A stretch of DNA of 64,000 nucleotides from Paraburkholderia eburnea (lineage in GTDB: Bacteria; Pseudomonadota; Gammaproteobacteria; Burkholderiales; Burkholderiaceae), in the NCBI RefSeq assembly GCF_002917095.1, contig NZ_PQGA01000002.1:737837-801836 (forward strand). The letters are read 5' to 3'. The notes under the pieces are model-generated. The model saw nothing but the letters and a program-made list of their open reading frames with translations, was not told the origin of the DNA and did not search any database. Shown in pieces: positions 1 to 9,365 of the stretch. Position 1 is the stretch's first letter, and every line of letters begins with the position of its first letter. The position numbers were made by a program, and so were the translations under genes.

Positions 1-352
1 CGGGCTCCACGCAGTTGCCGCCCTGCGGATCGATGAGCGCCACACCGGCGAACACCGTGACCGCCTCCAAGTCGGCCGGCACGTCGGCCAGACTGCGGGC
101 TGAAGGCAGCCAGTCGGCCGTCTCGCTATCGATGAGGGTGCCATCGCGCAAACGCGCCGTGAGTTTCGTGAGTTGCAGCCGGTCGACGGAGAGGGTCTTC
201 GAATCCAGTGCGACGTCGATCACGCCCCACGCGTCGGGACTCGACATACGGGCGTTCTGGTCATTGGCATATTGCTCCCAGAGCGCCTGCTGCTGGAAAT
301 GCTGCGGCGTCATGAAAATGCCGCGCGCCCACAGGGGTTTCGTTATCTTCAT
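1..352 (-). CDS. tssK: T6SS baseplate subunit TssK (N-terminal part, cut by window edge)
   Basis: The leftward frame opens at an ATG at 350-352 and runs off the window, so only about 117 residues are visible. It begins MKITKPLWARGIFMTPQHFQ and continues QQALWEQYAN, the characteristic TssK N-terminus (family ImpJ/VasE). TssK is the trimeric baseplate adaptor that links the TssEFG wedge to the TssJLM membrane complex at the inner membrane. It lies 44 bp downstream of tssC on the same strand, consistent with co-transcription. The identification rests on this N-terminal block and the T6SS context; the rest of the gene cannot be judged. Confidence 0.9.
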   Translation of the reverse strand, partial: MKITKPLWARGIFMTPQHFQQQALWEQYANDQNARMSSPDAWGVIDVALDSKTLSVDRLQLTKLTARLRDGTLIDSETADWLPSARSLADVPADLEAVTVFAGVALIDPQGGNCVEP

Positions 353-396
353 CGTTGAAGTTGATCGGAATTCAGGTCAGTAAAGTAGGGCGGTGT

Positions 397-1791
397 TCAA
401 TTTTTCTTCTTCGGCATCTGCGACATGAGCGAGAGACTCACATCCATGCCCTCAATCTGGAAATGCGGAACGATAAAAAGCTTGACGCGGAAAAAGCCAG
501 GATTGTCTTCAATGTCTTCCACCTCGACCTTGGCATGCCGCAACGGATGCGAAGCCTGGAGTTCGTCGCCGGCATGCTTCATCTCGGTCACAAGGCCCTT
601 GATCCAGTTGTTCAGCTCAAGCTCCAGCACGCGACGGTCCTTGGTCGTGCCGATGTTTTCGCGCTGGATCAGCTTCAGGTAGTGCGCGATACGTGACGCG
701 AGAAAAATGTATGGCAGGCGGGCATTGATACGGCTGTTGGCCGAGGCTTCGCGGGTGTCGAAGACTGCGGGTTTTTGGGTCGAATGGGCGGAATAGAAGC
801 ACGCGTAATCGTGGTTGCTGGTGTACGAAAGCGCGATCAGACCGAGTTCGGCAAATTCGTGCTCGCGGGTCTCCGGAATCAGCGCGTCGGTGGCGATCTT
901 CCCGAGGCGTCCCGTATCGAGAGCGTAGAGGTCTGTCGGCAGGTCGCGGATCAGGCCGCCTGCACGCGGGCCACGAATCTGAAGACACCAGCCGTTGCGC
1001 ACGAAACTTCTGACGAGATTCACGGCAAAGGCGAAGGCGGCGTTGGCCCACAGGAAAGCGTCGCGGCCGGCGCCGCGGACGTCTTCGGCGTAGTTGAAGG
1101 CGCGCACCGGACGAGTCTCTGGCCCATACGGCAGGCGCGCGAGGAAGCGGGGCAGCGTAAGCCCGACATAGCGCGCGTCTTCCGTTTCGCGGAACGCGTT
1201 CCACTTCAGCCAGGCCGCGCGTTCGAAGTGGCCCGACAGGTCGCGTATGCCCGACACGTCCTCCATCGAAGCGCGGCCGAAAAAGGCCGGTGAGACCGCT
1301 CCGATCACCGGCATGTGCGCCGCGGCCGCCACTTTCGACAGATTACGCAACAGAGCAATGTCCGGAGCCGCAGCGTCAAACTCATAGGTCGCGATGACGG
1401 CTGAGACGGGCCATGCACCGGGCGTGTCGTATTCCTGAACGTATGTGTGCTGATACAGGCCGCTCTGGGTCAGTTCTGGCGCGTCCTCGAAGTCCTGTCG
1501 CAGGGTTTCCTTCGAGACGTCCAGCACCTCGATACATACCCTGACGTTGCCGCGAAAGTCCGTGCGATCCACCAAAAACTGCAGGCCTCGCCACGCGGCT
1601 TCGAGTGCCTGGAAGGCGGGATGGTGAAGGACGGTATCGATCTGCCGGCCGAGCATCCGGTCGATCATGGCCAGGTCATGATCAATGCGTAGCGGATCGA
1701 CACACGCAGGTAAATCCACCTGAGATTGGGGTGTGCCTGGTGGTGCGGCCGTGATATCCCGCTGCGTGCTGCTCTGGAAGCTTGCGCTCAT
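397..1791 (-). CDS. tssC: T6SS contractile sheath large subunit TssC (EvpB/ImpC family)
   Basis: A 464-residue protein. Family blocks visible are HHPAFQALEAAWRGLQFLV near residue 56, a central LLRNLSKVAAAAHMPVIGA stretch, and a C-terminus reading IEGMDVSLSLMSQMPKKKN. TssC pairs with TssB to build the cytoplasmic sheath that contracts to fire the Hcp/VgrG spike. The protein is slightly short at the N-terminus compared with the usual ~495 residues. tssC is normally preceded by tssB, but here the gene upstream is a divergent vgrG, so no tssB sits beside it. It could be the second TssC-like paralogue found in some imp loci (ImpD type). That alternative cannot be settled without an alignment. Confidence 0.9.
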   Translation of the reverse strand: MSASFQSSTQRDITAAPPGTPQSQVDLPACVDPLRIDHDLAMIDRMLGRQIDTVLHHPAFQALEAAWRGLQFLVDRTDFRGNVRVCIEVLDVSKETLRQDFEDAPELTQSGLYQHTYVQEYDTPGAWPVSAVIATYEFDAAAPDIALLRNLSKVAAAAHMPVIGAVSPAFFGRASMEDVSGIRDLSGHFERAAWLKWNAFRETEDARYVGLTLPRFLARLPYGPETRPVRAFNYAEDVRGAGRDAFLWANAAFAFAVNLVRSFVRNGWCLQIRGPRAGGLIRDLPTDLYALDTGRLGKIATDALIPETREHEFAELGLIALSYTSNHDYACFYSAHSTQKPAVFDTREASANSRINARLPYIFLASRIAHYLKLIQRENIGTTKDRRVLELELNNWIKGLVTEMKHAGDELQASHPLRHAKVEVEDIEDNPGFFRVKLFIVPHFQIEGMDVSLSLMSQMPKKKN

Positions 1792-2045
1792 TGTTTAGGT
1801 CTTGATCGGTTCCGGCATCGCCTAGCCGATTATGTTTATCACGTCACCCATCTCAAAACCACAATAAAGAGTGAACATTTGTCAGTCAATGACCAAAAGC
1901 AACGAACACTCCACGTTTATGGTCTCCTACCTTCACCTGCGAAATGAAGACAGGTAATGTCCATCCTCCACGATTGCGCGCGCAACGATATTAGCTGCGC
2001 ATGTCGTTTGCGATGCAGTGCTAATCAGGTGAGGAGTCGGCAAAG

Positions 2046-4354
2046 ATGGCAAGCCTGTTTGACGAAGCGGGAAAAGCGAAAGAGTTCATCAACAAGCTAA
2101 CGGCAATACCCGGTCGTCAGGCGTATTTTCTGGACGTGCCGGGAACGGAAAGCGCGAAGGAGCTGTCGGTCGTGGAGTTCGAGGCGACGGAAGTCATCGG
2201 TGCGCCTACCGAGGTGCGCATTGTCGCTACCCACCCGAGACAGCTTCCTCGCGCCGACTATCTGAATCTCGATGCGGTATTCACTATCGTGCCGGACGAT
2301 GGCGTCCAGAAAAAGATCTCGGGTTTTATCGACCGCATTTCAAATGTGAAAACTTCAAAGGACTTCTCGCAATACGAGATTATCCTGAAGTCGCATCTCG
2401 GACGGCTTGCCGCAGTCCATAATACCCAGATCTATCAGCACCAGTCGACGCCTGACATCATCGCAACGATACTGCGTCGTCACGGCATCAAGGATCACCA
2501 GATGTCGTTCCAGCTCAGGAGCCGGTATCTCAAGCACCTGTTCCGCTTCCAGTACCGTGTCGATGATCTGGCATATGTCCAGATGCTGATGCAGAAGTCA
2601 GGCATCTACTGCTATATCGTCGAGACCGAGTATGGTGACCAGGTCGTCTTCGCCGATGACATCGACCACTATCTCTACGATCCGAGGCTGATCGTGCCGT
2701 ATCGCGAAGCGGCCGGTCTCGAAGCCGGTGGCGTGGAGGCGATCACATCGCTCAAGACGCACAATTTCACGGTGGCACAGGGCTACACCGTAGCAGATTA
2801 CAACCCTGAATCGGCTTGGGAAAGATTTCGAGATAGCGTCAATCTCGCACCGCAGGACACGACGACGTACGGCCAGCCGTATGTGTACGGGACTCATCAC
2901 CTCGACCAGGCTGGGGCCAAGTGGGAGGCCCAACTGCGGCACGAAGCGGCGCTCGCGCGCCAGGTCGTGTACGAGGGCGAGAGCGATGTGCTGGAGCTGC
3001 AGTGCGCGCGTGTGCTCGAAACCGACATCGTCCTGCCCGATGCACCCCAGGGGCAGGTCGTCGTCGAGATCACCCACAGCGGTGGGCGCGACAAGCCCTA
3101 CACCAACCGCTACAAGGCGATTCCCGCCGATCGACGTTTCCGCCTTGAACTGAAGCCGGAAACCTGGCCCAAAATCGCGGGCACACTCAGCGCACGAATT
3201 TGCAGTCCTGATAAATACACCTACGCCTATCTCATTCTGTCGGCTATTACGTCGTTCGCTTCGACGTGGATTTTGCTGACTGGCCGAAGGGTGGTGAAAG
3301 CGTGCCGCTGCGCCTTGCAAAACCGTTTGCCGGCAAGCTGCAGACTGGCATGCACTTCGTCGCGCTGGACAATGACGAGGCAGTGGTCTCATTTAGAGAT
3401 GGAGACCCAGATAAGCCGGAAATTACAGCCTTCCACCACCACAGCCAGGCCCGCGACCTCATCACGAACGATCGCCGCTGGCTCTCGCGCAACATGATCC
3501 GCACGCAGAAGAACAACAAGCTGCGGATGGAAGGCTGGGCGGGACAGGAAGGCATCAAGCTTAGCACAGAGCATTCGGGCAAGTCGCAGCTGAATCTCGG
3601 CTATCTGGTGAACCAGAATCTCGAGTACCGGGGTGAGGGCTATGAGCTTCGGACGTCGGGCTATGGCGTCAACCGCGCGGGCAAAGGCCTGCACCTGACG
3701 GCGTACGATCGCCCGGCCGCGACGGGCAAGCAGCTCGAAAGCGCGCTGGCCACTGCAAAGGCACTCGCCGCTTCTACGACCAGCGCCAAGGCGGAGCCTG
3801 CCGACACCGACGCACAGCAGCAGATGAAGGCCGACTTCGACGGCCTGAAGGAACCCGGACTGCTGATGAGCACGCCGGCTTCTGCGGGAATTGTCACGGG
3901 GCAGGGCATGCAGTTCTCGGCGCAGGGCAACATCAACGCCGTAGCCGGAAAGAACGTCGATTTCAGCGTGCTCAAACGCTTTACGGTCGCTGCTGGCGAA
4001 CTCATCTCCCTGTTCGCCGGGAAGCTCGGCATCAAGATCTTCGCGGCGAAGGGTCCCGTTGAGATCCAGGCGCAGAGCGATGCCATGTCCTTGTTCGCTG
4101 CTCAGGATGTTTCTGTGATGAGCGTCAATGGAACGGTTCGCATCAGCGCGAAGAGTGAGCTTATTCTCGAATGCGGCGGCGCATTCGTCCAGTTGAAGGA
4201 CGGCAATGTCACGCTTGGTGGTCCGGCGGATCTGTTCTTCAAGGTCATCACGATCCAGAAGCAGGGCGCGGCGTCGATGCAGATCTCGTCGAAGCTGCCA
4301 ACGCCAAATGACCTCTCCGACCTGACTGGACATAGCTCCAAATTCTCCGGCTAA
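2046..4354 (+). pseudogene. vgrG: T6SS spike protein VgrG (TssI), broken by a frameshift near 3241
   Basis: The ATG at 2046 follows a good ribosome binding site (GAGGAG). The first frame encodes VgrG through about residue 398, ending in family sequence GTLSARICSPDKYTYAYL, then drifts into non-VgrG sequence until a stop at 3497. The family sequence resumes in another frame around 3243 (GYYVVRFDVDFADWPKGGES) and runs to 4354. This part includes the gp5-like core block LRLAKPFAGKLQTGMHF and the DUF2345 C-terminal region. Loss of one G in a TCGGGC-like context near 3239-3243 would explain the shift; the joined protein would be about 770 residues. The cause may be a real mutation or a sequencing indel. 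VgrG caps the Hcp tube and carries the effector encoded next. Confidence 0.88.
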
Positions 4355-4372
4355 CCTCATTCAATCTGCAAA

Positions 4373-6154
4373 ATGGCCTCACCACAACCCACTCCGGCGG
4401 CCCCCCAGAGCAATCCGGCAGATACTCCGTCTGCGCCGTCGTTAAACTGGCGCTATCCGTTTCCTGCGAGGGACGGCAGGGACATCGCCGATCCGCAGAT
4501 TTTCTACGGTGCGCTGGGAGCCATGAGCGATGGCTTTTTTCCGCTCGGCGTCAACGGATTTCCGCACGGCGGCATTCACTTCGGTGCGGCTTCCGCATCG
4601 AATGTGGACCAGTCCAAGGGCGTCCGGGCCATCGCAGAAGGGGACATCGTCGCGTTCAAGATCGACGATGCGTATCCACACCTGCACTACACGCAGACGC
4701 GTCATTGGGCCTGGTATTCAACGGGTTTCGTGCTGATCCGGCACACGATGACGATGCCTCGTGCGCCGGGAAGCACTGGTGCCCAGCCAGCCGACGAGAC
4801 GCTGACATTTTTCAGCCTCTATATGCACATGGCGGACTGGGCTACCTATCTGTCGGACGGCAAACTCGTGCGGCCCGGCTGGTGGCCCGGCGTGGACGTA
4901 TTTCGTATCGGGACAACAAACACGCAGATTGGGGGTGGGGCAGCAGGTGCGTTCGTGTATACGGCGCCGACAACTGGCAAGAAAAAACACACATTTACGG
5001 CCGGACAGCAGGTTGGCTTTCTGCCCGAAGGCAGTGAAGTCACAATCAGCGAAACGCGTGGAACGTGGGGCCACATCAAGGCGATTACGTCGGGGACGAT
5101 GATTGCCACGAAAAGTGGGGACTACTTCGGCTGGGAAGACGGGCCGCAGGCGCCATGGTTGCACCCTGATGGCACCAAATCGGCGGACGAGCCGGGTGAC
5201 ATCCGAGATCCCGGCAGCTCCAACCAGAGCCAAACACCGCTCACACCGGACGGAGACTGGGGGTGGATCAATTTGCACGATCAGCAGGCCCTCAAAGAAC
5301 CGACATCGGGTGTCGGCACGGTTTTTATTCCGCCAAAGACACAACCGATCCACGTGACTGCTGGAACATTGCTGGGACAGCTTGGCGAATACATCGATTA
5401 CGAAACCTCAACGCCGCTGCCGCCTATTCCGAGTCGACAATTGCTGCATGTCGAGGTCTTTGCCGATGAGTCGCTGAAGGCCTTCATCGACAAAAGTCGG
5501 ACACGGGCCGCGCAACTACCCGCTAGCGACAGGACCATCTTCGTTATCCAGGCGGGTGCGAAGCTTGTCGCAAAACCGACTGCCGCAGACCTGACTCTTG
5601 GTTCTGGTGTCCAGCTTGCAAAGCTCACCCAGACCACCACTAGCCCGAAGATCGGACCTTGGGCACAAGTCCAGCAGTGGATCAACAGTCCATCAGGTCA
5701 TCCGCAGCAATACCAGAGTCCCATCTGGATTTCGCGTTCCGGGTTGGGCCAGCTCGACTCCCCGACCGGCCTCAAGGCGTGGAAATCATTCCCGCTGCAA
5801 TTGAATCAGGCGAGTTCACCCGCCAACGCGGACCAGGTCACCTACCCAAGCGCGCAGCTCAACGCGCTCGGGAACGGGAACGTGGCAGTCGATGACAAAG
5901 GGGTGACCTGGTGGCGCCTCGAAGTTGGGACAGGCTCAGGCCAATCGGCATTAGGCTGGATCTGTGGTGGCAAGCAATCTGACGTGGCAGACGAAGCCGG
6001 ACAACACGGATTCGAAACCTGCCGCGACGACGACGGAGGGGCTTGCGGATATCGCGGCACAGGTTGCCCAGGAGCCGCTCGCGCCGGCGCCGGCTGGCAT
6101 GACGCACCCGCTGCGCTACCTGATCCGCACCGACGTGGGCAGGGGACCACTTGA
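4373..6154 (+). CDS. VgrG-linked M23-like (lysostaphin-fold) peptidase effector
   Basis: This 593-residue frame starts 18 bp after vgrG. Residues 64-71 read PHGGIHFG, 149-153 LYMHM and 357-362 QLLHVE. These resemble the metal-binding His blocks of M23 peptidases, with the usual Asp of the first block apparently replaced by His69. A segment near 197-240 (YTAPTTGKKKHTF and following) resembles an SH3-like insertion. M23 enzymes cut peptidoglycan cross-links, so a cargo toxin delivered by the adjacent VgrG spike is the natural inference. There is no signal peptide, as expected for T6SS cargo. From about residue 533 to the stop the frame shows poor codon use and looks out of phase; the downstream frame 5964-6320 probably carries the true C-terminus. 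No immunity gene is recognisable. Confidence 0.65.
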   Translation: MASPQPTPAAPQSNPADTPSAPSLNWRYPFPARDGRDIADPQIFYGALGAMSDGFFPLGVNGFPHGGIHFGAASASNVDQSKGVRAIAEGDIVAFKIDDAYPHLHYTQTRHWAWYSTGFVLIRHTMTMPRAPGSTGAQPADETLTFFSLYMHMADWATYLSDGKLVRPGWWPGVDVFRIGTTNTQIGGGAAGAFVYTAPTTGKKKHTFTAGQQVGFLPEGSEVTISETRGTWGHIKAITSGTMIATKSGDYFGWEDGPQAPWLHPDGTKSADEPGDIRDPGSSNQSQTPLTPDGDWGWINLHDQQALKEPTSGVGTVFIPPKTQPIHVTAGTLLGQLGEYIDYETSTPLPPIPSRQLLHVEVFADESLKAFIDKSRTRAAQLPASDRTIFVIQAGAKLVAKPTAADLTLGSGVQLAKLTQTTTSPKIGPWAQVQQWINSPSGHPQQYQSPIWISRSGLGQLDSPTGLKAWKSFPLQLNQASSPANADQVTYPSAQLNALGNGNVAVDDKGVTWWRLEVGTGSGQSALGWICGGKQSDVADEAGQHGFETCRDDDGGACGYRGTGCPGAARAGAGWHDAPAALPDPHRRGQGTT

Positions 6155-6320
6155 GCTGCTGGCGCTGCGGGGCTTTACGCTGCCCTCGCGCATCTTCGTC
6201 GATCGCGCGGCACCAGCCGCAAGGCAGCCCATGCCCGCCGGTCCGCCGCCGCTGCCCAAGGCGGCCATCGCAGCCGCGAAGCACGCTGCGGTGTCCCTTC
6301 CAGGAGGTATGGCGCCCTGA
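5964..6320 (+). other. Probable out-of-phase C-terminal part of the effector gene
   Basis: This frame overlaps the end of the preceding frame by about 190 bp and has strongly G/C-biased third codon positions. The overlapped frame does not, so this one is probably the coding frame. It encodes about 118 residues beginning around SNLTWQTKPDNTDSKP and includes PLRYLIRTDVGRGPLELLAL. It has no independent ribosome binding site at its GTG. The simplest reading is that an indel near 5960-5985 split the effector gene and that this is its C-terminal domain. A separate overlapping gene, for example an immunity or adaptor protein, is the alternative. No domain was recognised. Confidence 0.5.
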
Positions 6321-6462
6321 TGAAGCACGCTGATCGCCACCACGTCCAGGCGCGTCAGGGGGTTGACCGCTGTGCGCGCGGCAAGCTCATTTTCATCGCA
6401 CCCACGCTGGTGCGCGCAGACCGGCTTCACGCAAGTGGGACCGACAAACACTGATTCAGACC

Positions 6463-8262
6463 ATGACAGATCCCACCCGAGATAACGAAATCCTGCGGTA
6501 TTTCGAGGCAGAAATGCGCTACCTGAGCGAAGGCGGCAAGGAGTTCGCGCGCGCGTTCCCAGATCGCGCGCGTGAGCTCGACCTTGACCGCGTCGGCGAG
6601 CGCGACCCGCATGTCGAGCGGCTCTTCGAAGGCTTCGCCTTCCTGATGGGGCGGCTGCGCCACAAGCTCGACGACGAGTTGCCCGAGCTGACCGAGGGCC
6701 TCGTGAGCATGTTGTGGCCGCATTATCTGCGCATGATTCCGTCGCTCTCCATTCTCGAGCTGATCCCCGAGAAGGGCGCGCTACAGAAGCACGAAACGCT
6801 TGAGGCGGGACTGGAAGCGACGTCCGATCCGGTGGGAGAGGGCGACGCCACCATCGAGTGCGTCTACCGCACCACGCAGTCCGTTGACCTGTATCCGCTG
6901 GCCCTCTCCGAGGCAGGCGTCTACGCACGCGAGGATGGACGCTCCGTCATCCGTCTGCGTCTGGCCTTCCAGAGCCAGACCGAGCGCGACCGGCTGCAGG
7001 TGCCGCGCCTGCGTCTGTACCTGAACGCCGACCGACCCGTCGCCCTCTCGCTCTACGCCGCGCTCACGGCAAAGCCGGTCGCGATGCACGTACGCGTGCC
7101 GGGGTGGCCCGAGGACCGCCCCGGCGCGCCGGCGGCGATGCCGGGCCTGCGTCTGGCTCCCGCAGGCTTTGCGGCCGAAGAACGCCTCTGGCCCAAGGCC
7201 GATAACGCGTTTGGCGGCTACCAGCTGTTGCTGGAGTACTTCACGTTTCCCGAAAAGTTCATGTTCGTCGATCTGTTCGGACTCGACATTCAGGCCATTC
7301 CCGCGTCGGCGACTTCGCTCGACGTCGAGGTCGTGCTCGAGCGCCCGTATCCGGACGACATGCGCTTCACCGCGGAGAACGTGCGGCTGTACTGCACGCC
7401 GGTCATCAACCTCTTCACGGTGGGCGCCGACCCGGTCAACGTCACGCAGCACGAAACCGAATATCGCGTACGTGCGCGCGCCGAACACGGCTCGCTCATC
7501 GACATCTATTCAGTCGATGGCGTGGAGTATTTCGAACGCGGCAAGCGTCACGAATACGTGCCCTTCGCGGCGTTCCGCCACCGCGGGGGCATGCTGCGCC
7601 ACGACATGCCGGAGCGGTATTACCACACCCGCATGCGGCGCGGCCCGTCGGGCCGCTTCGACACCTGGCTCGTGCTCGGCGGCCACGCATGGGAACAGGT
7701 GGACTCGCTGCCCACCGAAACGCTGACGCTTGCCGTGACGGGCACCAATGGCATGCTGCCGCGCAAGGCGTTGCGCGAGGCGGGCATCACGCACATGCGC
7801 GGCGGCTTTACCAATATCGGCGCAGTGCGCAACCTCACGGCGCCCACACTCCCGGTCTATCCACCCACCGGCGACCGGTATCAGTGGCGCGTGCTCTCCC
7901 ACCTGGCACCGAACTACCTCTCGCTGCTCGACGCCGAAATCCTGCGCGGCTCGCTCGCGCTCTACGACTGGACCGACAGCGAACTCAACGCCCGGCGCAT
8001 CAACGCGATCACCGACGTGCGGCACCGGCCGCTCAGCAAGCTCGTCAAGGGCGGCCTGATGCGCGGCGTCGAAATCACCGTGACGCTCGACAGCAACCGC
8101 TTCGCGGGCGAGGGTGATCTGGAGCTCTTCGGCAGCATGCTCAACCGGTTCCTGGGCCTGTACGCGACGGTGAATCTCTACACGAAGCTGGTGATCGTCG
8201 CCATGCCGACCGGGCGGCGTATCGAGTGGCCTGAGACGAAAGGCGAGGGGGCACCGTTTTGA
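6463..8262 (+). CDS. tssF: T6SS baseplate subunit TssF
   Basis: A 599-residue protein with the family start YFEAEMRYLSEGGKEFARAF and then DPHVERLFEGFAFLMGRL. This is typical of TssF (ImpG/VasA). TssF assembles with TssG and TssE into the baseplate wedge that surrounds VgrG in the cytoplasm beneath TssK. Length matches the family. The stop overlaps the tssG start, indicating translational coupling. tssE, which often precedes tssF, is not present in this window. The 142 bp before the start contain nothing recognisable. Confidence 0.95.
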   Translation: MTDPTRDNEILRYFEAEMRYLSEGGKEFARAFPDRARELDLDRVGERDPHVERLFEGFAFLMGRLRHKLDDELPELTEGLVSMLWPHYLRMIPSLSILELIPEKGALQKHETLEAGLEATSDPVGEGDATIECVYRTTQSVDLYPLALSEAGVYAREDGRSVIRLRLAFQSQTERDRLQVPRLRLYLNADRPVALSLYAALTAKPVAMHVRVPGWPEDRPGAPAAMPGLRLAPAGFAAEERLWPKADNAFGGYQLLLEYFTFPEKFMFVDLFGLDIQAIPASATSLDVEVVLERPYPDDMRFTAENVRLYCTPVINLFTVGADPVNVTQHETEYRVRARAEHGSLIDIYSVDGVEYFERGKRHEYVPFAAFRHRGGMLRHDMPERYYHTRMRRGPSGRFDTWLVLGGHAWEQVDSLPTETLTLAVTGTNGMLPRKALREAGITHMRGGFTNIGAVRNLTAPTLPVYPPTGDRYQWRVLSHLAPNYLSLLDAEILRGSLALYDWTDSELNARRINAITDVRHRPLSKLVKGGLMRGVEITVTLDSNRFAGEGDLELFGSMLNRFLGLYATVNLYTKLVIVAMPTGRRIEWPETKGEGAPF

Positions 8263-9365
8263 ACGCACCCATGATGCCGACGGCCTCCGCGCCACTGTTG
8301 CCGGCGATCCTCTACGACGCACCGCGGATGAACTTCATCCGCTTCTGCGAACTGCTTGAGCTGGCTGTGCCCGATGCGCCGCCTCTCGGGACGACGGATT
8401 CGTCGGCGGCAGACCCCGTCCGGTTCCGCTCGCGCGCCCAGTTGGGCTTTCCGGGGCGCGAGATCGACGCGGTCCGGTACGACGCCGACAATCCGGGGAC
8501 GCCCCCCTCAGTCATGACGACGTTCCTTGGGTTCTATGGCGTCGACGCACGCATGCCTGCGTACTTTGCTGACGAGGTGGCGCAGAACCGGGATGGCGCG
8601 GAACCCCTGTCGGTATTCCTTGACCTGTTCCACCACCGCATCATCACGCAGTACTACCGCATCGCGCGCAAGTACCGGTATCCGGTGGGCTTCCGGCGCG
8701 ATGGCACAGATCCGGTGTCGCGCTACCTGCTCAGCTTTGCCGGCTTCGGATTCAGCACTTCCGCGCGAATTTCCAGCCCCGTTCCAGGGGGAACGCCGGC
8801 CTCGCTCGGGCGGGAAACCTCGACTGCACGGCAGATGCTCACGAAGGTGGCCGACAAGCGACGGCTGCTGTCGATGCTCGGCCTCGCCATGCAGCGAACG
8901 CGTACGGCGGAAGGGCTGGCCGGGGTGCTGCGTCATGCCGTGCCCGATGCCGCGATCACGGTTGAAGAGTTCTACCCGGTGTGGCGAGAGGTGAATGTTT
9001 TTGAGCCGGCGGCGCTGGGCGAGCAGTGCCTGCTCGGCCGCGGTTTCTACGACCGGGGCAACACGGTGCGCGTCGTCATCACGCCTGCGTCGCGCGAGAC
9101 GGTCCTGGCGCTGGTGCCGGGGCAGTCCGCCCATCGGGAAATCATGGCGCTGCTGCGGTTCTATCTGGGCTACGAAAGCGAAGCGGATCTGGAAATGCAT
9201 GTGCGGCCCGAGCTCATGCCGAAGCCCACCCTCGAGCCACGCCAGACGAACCTCGGATTTACGACGCAACTGGAGGCGCCGGCCAGGTTAGCGACCGGCG
9301 CGCCGGCGCGCATCACACGGGTACAGCTCGGCTGCTGGGATGGGGCGGCGGAGGCACACGCATGA
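8259..9365 (+). CDS. tssG: T6SS baseplate subunit TssG
   Basis: A 368-residue TssG (ImpH/VasB) homologue. Features include FIRFCELLELAVPD near the start, RYLLSFAGFGFSTSARIS and the C-terminal block NLGFTTQLEAP. The start is taken as TTG at 8259, overlapping the tssF stop. The purine-rich GAGGGGG at 8245-8251 is correctly spaced for this TTG but too far from the ATG at 8271. TssG contacts TssF and TssK in the baseplate. Its stop overlaps the next start in an ATGA arrangement. Confidence 0.93.
   Translation: MNAPMMPTASAPLLPAILYDAPRMNFIRFCELLELAVPDAPPLGTTDSSAADPVRFRSRAQLGFPGREIDAVRYDADNPGTPPSVMTTFLGFYGVDARMPAYFADEVAQNRDGAEPLSVFLDLFHHRIITQYYRIARKYRYPVGFRRDGTDPVSRYLLSFAGFGFSTSARISSPVPGGTPASLGRETSTARQMLTKVADKRRLLSMLGLAMQRTRTAEGLAGVLRHAVPDAAITVEEFYPVWREVNVFEPAALGEQCLLGRGFYDRGNTVRVVITPASRETVLALVPGQSAHREIMALLRFYLGYESEADLEMHVRPELMPKPTLEPRQTNLGFTTQLEAPARLATGAPARITRVQLGCWDGAAEAHA

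Noticed and set aside
6116..6928. 270-codon leftward frame covering the tssF start, considered as a PAAR-like gene
   Set aside because: No PAAR glycine/proline pattern; Arg-rich mirror of tssF, whose identity is clear.
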